From: Parasulfitobacter algicola
Lineage (GTDB): Bacteria; Pseudomonadota; Alphaproteobacteria; Rhodobacterales; Rhodobacteraceae
Length of the DNA: 64,000 nucleotides
Assembly: GCF_013315265.1 (NCBI RefSeq)
Contig: NZ_JABUFE010000004.1
Location: 186,001 to 250,000 of the forward strand
Reading direction: 5' to 3'
A program made the position numbers and the translations under genes. Positions 57,435 through 64,000 of the stretch are shown here, in pieces. The notes under the pieces were generated by a model that was not told the origin of the DNA, did not search any database, and saw nothing but the letters and a program-made list of their open reading frames with translations. The stretch's first letter is position 1, and every line of letters starts with the position of its first letter.

Positions 57435-57806
57435 ATGGCAAAACCCATCCTATGGTTCTTATCGCGACTTTTGATCATCGCGTTGTTGGCCGAAATATAT
57501 GCATGGAACACAGATGCGTCGCCTGCATTGTGGTTGTTTGGCTTTGCAGTGCTTTTGGGGTCTATGACAGCCGTTTCGGTATCACAAGCGACCTATGAAA
57601 CAATTGAAACGGGTGGTAATTGGCAGGTTCGCAAAGTTGATAGTCTGGAAGCGACACCAACATCAAAGGTACTTTATCAGCTATTCCGATTGCGATGGCT
57701 AGCGATCGCTCTGCTCTGTCTGATTGCTGCAGTTCTGTATGCTGATTTTTCGACAAAAGGGTCGCTTATCAAGAGTATTGTGGATATTCCTTCTGAAAAG
57801 CCATGA
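57435..57806 (+). CDS. Small three-span membrane protein, function unknown
   Basis: A 123-residue protein with spans at about 5-24, 31-50 and 86-104 and a soluble loop between the second and third (SQATYETIETGGNWQVRKVD). No family recognised. It starts 7 bases after the PycTM-like gene, so the two are probably cotranscribed and may work together in the membrane. Confidence 0.65.
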   Translation: MAKPILWFLSRLLIIALLAEIYAWNTDASPALWLFGFAVLLGSMTAVSVSQATYETIETGGNWQVRKVDSLEATPTSKVLYQLFRLRWLAIALLCLIAAVLYADFSTKGSLIKSIVDIPSEKP

Positions 57807-57833
57807 AAACGTGATGTTTGTTATAAGCCTGCC

Positions 57834-58148
57834 ATGTATGAATTTTCCGCATTAGTCGCATTTATCTACAATTGGGTTTATGAAAAAGCGAAGGCGAATT
57901 TGGCGCTCATGGCTACGTTTTTTGTACTTCTGTTTATCGGTTTCATTATTTTATTTATCTTTTTCATGAACATTTCAGCGTTTTTAGCCATAGTTTACAC
58001 TATTATTTTTTCATCTCTTTTGGCTGCTGCTTATTTCGCCATAATGAGGGCCGTTTCTGAGAAACTAGATGCTCGTAATCAGATTAAACTAAATCATGAA
58101 AAGGCGATAAAGACGGCAAAGATGATCGAAAAAGGCTCTAAGTCGTAA
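57834..58148 (+). CDS. Small two-span membrane protein, function unknown
   Basis: A 104-residue protein with two long hydrophobic spans (about 22-46 and 48-72) and a charged C-terminal helix ending KAIKTAKMIEKGSKS. Not recognised. It is strongly A/T-rich compared with the flanking pheS and pheT, and starts 27 bases after the previous membrane gene. Small size and composition leave some doubt, but the reading frame is clean with an ATG start. Confidence 0.55.
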   Translation: MYEFSALVAFIYNWVYEKAKANLALMATFFVLLFIGFIILFIFFMNISAFLAIVYTIIFSSLLAAAYFAIMRAVSEKLDARNQIKLNHEKAIKTAKMIEKGSKS

Positions 58149-58264
58149 TTGCTTTCCAGACCTCAACCCTGTTTTCACCATGTTGATGTGATGATGAATG
58201 GCCTGCTAATTGCAATTTACTTTAATCCATCGTATATACATTTAAATATACAAAAGGTTTGCAC

Positions 58265-58489
58265 ATGATCGAAACCAAAATCAGAAAAGTCGGAAACTCG
58301 GCCGTGATGACCCTGTCAACCGAAATGCTGGCGATGCTGGACGCGAAAGAGGGCGACACCCTGTTCGTTGTGCGTGGCGATGACGGCAGTCTGAAAATCA
58401 TGGCACATGATCCGTCTGTGGCCGAAGCCCTAGCCGCGGCCGAGATTGTGATGGATGAGAACCGCGATCTGCTTCAGGCCTTGGCTTGA
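58265..58489 (+). CDS. AbrB/MazE-type antitoxin
   Basis: A 74-residue protein with a swapped-hairpin SpoVT/AbrB DNA-binding domain (IRKVGNSAVMTLSTEMLAML, KEGDTLFVV) and an acidic C-terminal tail that would wrap the toxin. It is immediately upstream of a Doc toxin gene, overlapping it by TTGA. As antitoxin it should neutralise Doc and repress the pair. ATG 58265 has AAAAGG 7 bases upstream. Confidence 0.88.
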   Translation: MIETKIRKVGNSAVMTLSTEMLAMLDAKEGDTLFVVRGDDGSLKIMAHDPSVAEALAAAEIVMDENRDLLQALA

Positions 58490-58872
58490 GCGCGCCTGTC
58501 TGGGTTCCGCTGGCCGCAATCATTGTTATCCACGACAGACAAATCGCCCGCCATGGTGGGGCGTCCGGCCTGCGCGATAGGGCATTGATTGAGATGGGGG
58601 CCAGCCAGGCCATGAACCTGTCTGCATGTTCAGATGCAGGATTGGCGGATATTGCAGCGGCCTATGCGTTTGGCATTGCCAAAGCGCATGCATTTGTTGA
58701 TGGCAATAAGAGGACTGCGTTTGTGACCGCGGTGACCTTTCTGCGGTTGAACGGCTATGCGTTTCGCCCCGATCCCGTTACCGGTGTTCGTATGATGGAA
58801 GATCTGGCATCTGGCCAAAAGACCGAGGCCGAGTTTGCCGCCTGGTTAAAGGATGGGATGCGCCCGATCTGA
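58486..58872 (+). CDS. doc: Doc (death-on-curing) toxin, Fic fold
   Basis: A 128-residue Doc-family protein with the Fic motif HAFVDGNKR at residues 68-76 and the N-terminal IHDRQIARHGGASGLRDR typical of Doc. Doc of phage P1 phosphorylates and inactivates EF-Tu. All core residues (His 68, Asn 74, Lys 75, Arg 76) are present, so it is likely active. Its TTG start overlaps the antitoxin stop (TTGA). P1 Doc pairs with Phd; here the antitoxin is of the AbrB type. It ends 69 bases before pheT. Confidence 0.9.
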   Translation: MSAPVWVPLAAIIVIHDRQIARHGGASGLRDRALIEMGASQAMNLSACSDAGLADIAAAYAFGIAKAHAFVDGNKRTAFVTAVTFLRLNGYAFRPDPVTGVRMMEDLASGQKTEAEFAAWLKDGMRPI

Positions 58873-58941
58873 TCCGTATCGGGGCTTTCGTATCCCTGCC
58901 GCTTGATGTAACACGGCCGGCGAACCAAAGGGCAGACGGAC

Positions 58942-61338
58942 ATGAAATTCACACTTTCCTGGCTAAAAGATCATCTTGAGACGGACGCTTCGCTTGATGA
59001 TATCCTGTATGCGTTGACCGATCTTGGGCTTGAGGTTGAAGAGGTCTTGGATCCGACTGCTAAGCTGAAGGATTTTACCATCGGCAAGGTGCTGAGTGCT
59101 GAAAAGCACCCCGATGCGGATCGGCTGCGGGTGTGTCAGGTGGAAACGGATGAAGGCGTGAAGCAGATCATTTGCGGTGCGCCGAATGCGCGCGAAGGGA
59201 TCACAGTGGTGGTGGCCAAGCCCGGTGTCTATGTGCCGGGGATCGATACAACCATTGGTGTGGGCAAAATCCGTGGGATCGAAAGTTTTGGCATGATGGC
59301 CAGTGAGCGTGAGATGGAGCTGTCGGATGAACACGACGGTATCATCGAACTGCCCAGTGGCGCGGTTGGCGAAAGCTTTGCCAATTGGCTGGCCGCGAAC
59401 GAACCAGCCAAGGTTGATCCGGTGATCGAGATTGCGATTACGCCCAACCGCCCCGATGCGCTTGGGGTGCGGGGGATCGCGCTGGATCTGGCCGCGCGTG
59501 GATTGGGGACGATGAAGCCGCGTGATCTTGAGCCAGTTGAGGGCCAATTTCCTTGCCCGATCGCGGTGACGATTGATTATGACACGCGCGAAGCCTGTCC
59601 TGTGTTCTATGGCCGCGTCATTCGCGGTGTGAAAAATGGCCCCAGCCCGCAGTGGCTGCAGGATATTCTGCGCGCCATCGGTTTGCGCCCCATCAGTGCG
59701 CTGGTCGATATTACGAATTTCTTTACCTATGATCGCAATCGCCCTTTGCATGTTTTTGATGCTGACAAGGTTCAGGGGAACCTACGTGTGCACCGCGCAA
59801 AAGGGGGCGAAACGCTGGTTGGTCTGGATGAGAAAGAGTATACATTCCAGCCCGACATGACGCTGATCTCAGACGATAGCGGTATTGAAAGTATCGCAGG
59901 TGTCATGGGTGGTTTGCCCACAGGTTGCACTGAAGAAACCGTAAATGTCTTTCTTGAAGCCGCCTACTTTGATCCGGTGCGGACGGCGCTGACGGGTCGT
60001 GCGCTGAAGATCAACAGTGATGCGCGCTACCGGTTTGAGCGCGGTATCGATCCGGCCTGGACGCCCCACGGGCTGGAACATGCCACGCGGATGATCCTTG
60101 ATCTATGTGGGGGCGAAGCCTCGGACGTGGTTATCGCGGGTGAAATCCCGGATGTGTCACGCGCATATAAGCTGGATACGGATCGTGTGCAGTCGCTGGT
60201 GGGTATGGATATTCCCGCTGAAGACCAGCGCGCCACACTTGAACGGCTTGGGTTCTGGCTTGACGGCGACATGGCCCATGTGCCGACCTGGCGCCCCGAT
60301 GTGATGGGTGAAGCGGACTTGGTCGAAGAGGTCGCGCGGATTGCATCGCTGACCAAGCTACAGGGCAAACCGTTAGCTCGTGCGCAGGTGGGCGTGCCGA
60401 AACCCGTACTGACGCCCATGCAGCGGCGCGAACAGGCCGCGCGGCGGACCTGTGCGGCTTTGGGATATAACGAATGCGTCACCTATAGCTTTATCGACAA
60501 AGCCTCGGCCGAGCTGTTCAGTGGTGGCGATGATGCAACGATGCTGGCGAACCCAATCAGCTCTGAAATGAGTCATATGCGCCCCGCACTGCTGCCGGGC
60601 TTACTGCAGGCCGCGGCGCGCAATCAGGCGCGGGGTTTCATGGATCTGGCATTGTTCGAGGTCGGCCCGGCCTTCCACGGGGGTGAGCCCGATGAACAGC
60701 ATCTGCTGGTCACGGGTCTGCTGATCGGCAGCACCGGCCCCAAAGACGTGCACGGCAGCGCGCGTCCTGTTGATGTTTACGACGTCAAGGCTGACGCCGA
60801 TGCGGTTCTAAGTGCCATCGGTGCGCCCGCCAAGGTGCAGATTTTGCGCGGGGCGCAGGAATGGTGGCATCCGGGGCGGCACGGTATGATTTGTCTGGGT
60901 CCAAAGAAGGTGCTGGGCATTTTTGGCGAATTACACCCGAAGGTCCTTTCCGCAATGGATGTGAAAGGCCCTGCACTGGCCTTTACGATCTGGCCGGGCG
61001 AAGTGCCTTTACCGCGATCAAAATCGGCCACCCGTCCCGCGCTTGAGATAACAGACCTGCAGGCGGTTGAGCGCGACTTTGCCTTTGTCGTTAATGCCGA
61101 TGTTGAGGCACTGACGCTGGTCAATGCGGCAGCGGGGGCCGACAAAGGCCTGATCGAAGATGTGCGCGTCTTTGACGAATTCATTGGCGGTGCTTTGGGC
61201 GAAGGCAAGAAATCCCTTGCCATCACTGTGCGTCTGCAACCGCGGGAAAAGACATTGAAGGACGAAGATATCGAAGCGGTCAGCGTCAAGATCGTCGAGA
61301 AAGTGACCAAAGCCACGGGCGGCACATTGCGCGGCTAG
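58942..61338 (+). CDS. pheT: Phenylalanyl-tRNA synthetase beta subunit
   Basis: A 798-residue subunit with the usual order: N-terminal EMAP-like tRNA-binding domain (about 39-150; HPDADRLRVCQVETDEG), B3/B4 editing domain (about 205-385), B5 domain (about 400-475), a catalytic-like core, and the C-terminal FDX-ACB anticodon-binding domain (about 705-798). It completes the PheRS tetramer with pheS, from which it is separated by six accessory genes. Its stop codon shares the palindrome CTAG with the convergent YHS gene. Confidence 0.97.
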   Translation: MKFTLSWLKDHLETDASLDDILYALTDLGLEVEEVLDPTAKLKDFTIGKVLSAEKHPDADRLRVCQVETDEGVKQIICGAPNAREGITVVVAKPGVYVPGIDTTIGVGKIRGIESFGMMASEREMELSDEHDGIIELPSGAVGESFANWLAANEPAKVDPVIEIAITPNRPDALGVRGIALDLAARGLGTMKPRDLEPVEGQFPCPIAVTIDYDTREACPVFYGRVIRGVKNGPSPQWLQDILRAIGLRPISALVDITNFFTYDRNRPLHVFDADKVQGNLRVHRAKGGETLVGLDEKEYTFQPDMTLISDDSGIESIAGVMGGLPTGCTEETVNVFLEAAYFDPVRTALTGRALKINSDARYRFERGIDPAWTPHGLEHATRMILDLCGGEASDVVIAGEIPDVSRAYKLDTDRVQSLVGMDIPAEDQRATLERLGFWLDGDMAHVPTWRPDVMGEADLVEEVARIASLTKLQGKPLARAQVGVPKPVLTPMQRREQAARRTCAALGYNECVTYSFIDKASAELFSGGDDATMLANPISSEMSHMRPALLPGLLQAAARNQARGFMDLALFEVGPAFHGGEPDEQHLLVTGLLIGSTGPKDVHGSARPVDVYDVKADADAVLSAIGAPAKVQILRGAQEWWHPGRHGMICLGPKKVLGIFGELHPKVLSAMDVKGPALAFTIWPGEVPLPRSKSATRPALEITDLQAVERDFAFVVNADVEALTLVNAAAGADKGLIEDVRVFDEFIGGALGEGKKSLAITVRLQPREKTLKDEDIEAVSVKIVEKVTKATGGTLRG

Positions 61339-61793
61339 TTCAGAACCGATGGCCAGTTTGCATCCGCTTTTGCGATCCGGCCCGGAATATCGCGCGACCA
61401 CCGACGCTGAACGCGAAGCGAGAAGTTAAGATACAGCTTATCGTCCACAATCGTCCATGCATCAGGTACAGTTGAAGCAGTGTAGCCTTCGCTGACAGCA
61501 TAAGCGCAATAACCACCATATTGGGGTGCATAGGAGTCAGGGTTGTCAATAAAAGCGGTGCGGTTTTCTTCGGTCGAAAAGCGCCACGTCGCGCCCATCC
61601 AATCGTAGGTCAGGTCAGGACTGCCGGCAACAGGTTGGCCTTGGGTGAAATAGGCCACGACGTCTGTGCCATCCACGGCAATACCATCTTCGGCATAAAA
61701 GGTGGGTGTCGCAGAGTGTGCGATTGTTGCGATGGTTGTGAGTGTTGGAACTGCAGCTGCAAACAACAACACATTACGGCGGGTGATAGGCAT
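61335..61793 (-). CDS. Exported YHS-domain protein
   Basis: A 152-residue protein with a possible Tat-type leader (MPITRRNVLLFAAAV) and a YHS-like domain: DVVAYFTQGQPVAGSPDL, WRFSTEENRTAFIDNPD, YAPQYGGYCAYAVSEG. YHS domains are thought to bind metals; exported members occur in many proteobacteria without a set function. It converges on pheT with a 4-base overlap. Confidence 0.82.
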   Translation of the reverse strand: MPITRRNVLLFAAAVPTLTTIATIAHSATPTFYAEDGIAVDGTDVVAYFTQGQPVAGSPDLTYDWMGATWRFSTEENRTAFIDNPDSYAPQYGGYCAYAVSEGYTASTVPDAWTIVDDKLYLNFSLRVQRRWSRDIPGRIAKADANWPSVLN

Positions 61794-61912
61794 GGCATTC
61801 TCCGTTTTCCAGTATTTCTAAGTTACCATCAAATTGGGTGAAAAATCATGCCACAACTATGGTTCACACATAGCTGTTATTTTTGGACGCGGTTTCGTGA
61901 CTTTTTGTAATC

Positions 61913-61966
61913 GCTTATCAAACCCTTACGGGTTTTCCGCGCGAAAAGGGCCGCAAGGACCGCTGA
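61913..61966. repeat. Structured intergenic repeat, copy B
   Basis: The counterpart of the element at 54992-55047: AAACCC/GGGTTT and TTTTC/GAAAA around CGCGC occupy the same positions as the hairpins of copy A, with paired changes. It lies in the 177-base gap upstream of the YHS gene and directly after the stop of the FG-GAP gene. The two copies are in the same orientation and flank the pheS-pheT region. Confidence 0.5.
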
Positions 61967-61970
61967 GCGG

Positions 61971-62698
61971 TTAGTTACATTTCAAGGCTTTGTCAAAATC
62001 AGTGCGGCTGTAATGTTGGCCGACGCGGCGACTGGCCAAGGTTTCGCCGTCAAAGCGTGTGGCGATAATATATACCCAATCGGCAGAGGCCGTTATCATT
62101 TCGGGACCATCCCCGCAGTCACGAATGCCGCCTGCAATATCGCGTTCACCGATCCGGTGATTTGTCAGCCCTGCTTTATCCGCGACGGGCTTCAGCATAC
62201 CATTTTTAAAACGCCAGACCCGCAGCGTTTTAGCCAAATGCGGACGGTCGATATAAGCGATTTCGATGTACCCATCGCCGTCCATATCCGCGGCACCGAT
62301 CGGCGCCAACCAGCGGTTCGTTCGGCCGATATGGGGTGTCTCCGCAATCTTGCGCTTATCGTTATAGATTGCCAACTGTGCGCCCTGACGCACATCCGTT
62401 TCGATCACCACAACTTCGGGCTTGCCATCGCCCGTCACATCCCAAAGACGTGGGGCAATGTCTTCGAACACATGGTTCAAAGGCAATTTGAAAATACGCG
62501 TTTCATGTTTTAAAACAGCTTCATTCGCAATGCCTGTTATGCGTGGGCTTACATCAATCTCAAGCGTACCATATTCGATATCATCGCCCAGAATAGCATG
62601 ACCGTAACGTGTGGTTGGATCTGCAAAGCGCGCATCTTTGACGTCGGCATGCGCCATGCCAGCACATGTAATTGCGATGGCAAAGCTGCGCAACAGCA

Positions 62699-62699
<1 letters not shown>
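61971..62699 (-). CDS. Exported FG-GAP/VCBS-repeat protein
   Basis: A 242-residue protein with a signal peptide ending near GMAHA-DVK (residue 18) and two FG-GAP-like blade motifs, WDVTGDGKPEVVVIET and ADMDGDGYIEIAYID, with the DxDGDG calcium-binding pattern. This suggests a partial beta-propeller in the periplasm. Its start overlaps the ferredoxin stop by one base (TGATG), so it is coupled to it, which is an odd pairing. Function unknown. Confidence 0.8.

Positions 62700-64000
<1,301 letters not shown>

Overview
The window reads as a chromosomal segment of a marine alphaproteobacterium of the Roseobacter group (Rhodobacteraceae). The support is gene content and order rather than any marker-gene comparison: ilvE divergent from a petP-petR pair, an rsmB-heparinase-purH-lspA-DUF3035-M16-M16 block, a TRAP transporter, a LivG-type ABC ATPase beside an acyl-CoA ligase, and a saccharopine-type lysine pathway. 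Genus cannot be fixed from the sequence. Coding density is high, most genes sit in tightly packed co-directional groups with 1-4 base overlaps, and no intergenic stretch longer than about 300 bases exists apart from decayed mobile DNA at 48.2-49.1 kb.

Layout. 0-5.4 kb, minus strand: a single-subunit formate dehydrogenase, then an acyl-CoA synthetase and the start of a LivG ATPase, with a perfect palindrome upstream of the synthetase. 5.6-9.7 kb: histidine phosphatase, glutathione transferase and two saccharopine dehydrogenases, convergent with a LysE-family exporter. 9.9-14.8 kb: dinB, a fused membrane/spermidine synthase-like protein, rpmJ, tRNA-Val(GAC) and an N-formylglutamate amidohydrolase. 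14.9-20.5 kb: an RND efflux adaptor and an unusually long pump, then a Rid protein. 20.6-31.8 kb: a ten-gene run (TRAP dctPQM, IclR regulator, bifunctional hydratase/dehydrogenase, thiolase, two acyl-CoA dehydrogenases, thioesterase, acyl-CoA ligase) that looks like uptake and beta-oxidation of one carboxylate class and resembles the pimeloyl-CoA (pim) gene set.

31.9-44.7 kb: mutL-rmuC, a DUF1801 gene and a frameshifted glyoxalase, then the conserved minus-strand block, and a 58-residue SDHAF4/DUF1674 gene. 44.8-49.6 kb: a Stealth-family phosphotransferase, ilvE, petP-petR, then a broken transposase and a dehydrogenase fragment. 49.6-54.9 kb: ada, an unrecognised membrane-anchored protein with two RTX-like beta units, DUF1244, a second N-formylglutamate amidohydrolase, pyruvate kinase, rpmI-rplT.

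55.1-61.3 kb: pheS and pheT, normally adjacent, are separated by about 2.7 kb of accessory genes: four small unrecognised or poorly recognised membrane proteins (one resembling Pycsar membrane effectors) and an AbrB-Doc toxin-antitoxin pair. This is the best candidate in the window for an undescribed system. A structured repeat occurs once before pheS and once after the gene that follows pheT. The window ends with a YHS protein, an FG-GAP protein, a [2Fe-2S] ferredoxin and a truncated polyphosphate kinase 2. No CRISPR array, prophage or rRNA operon was seen.
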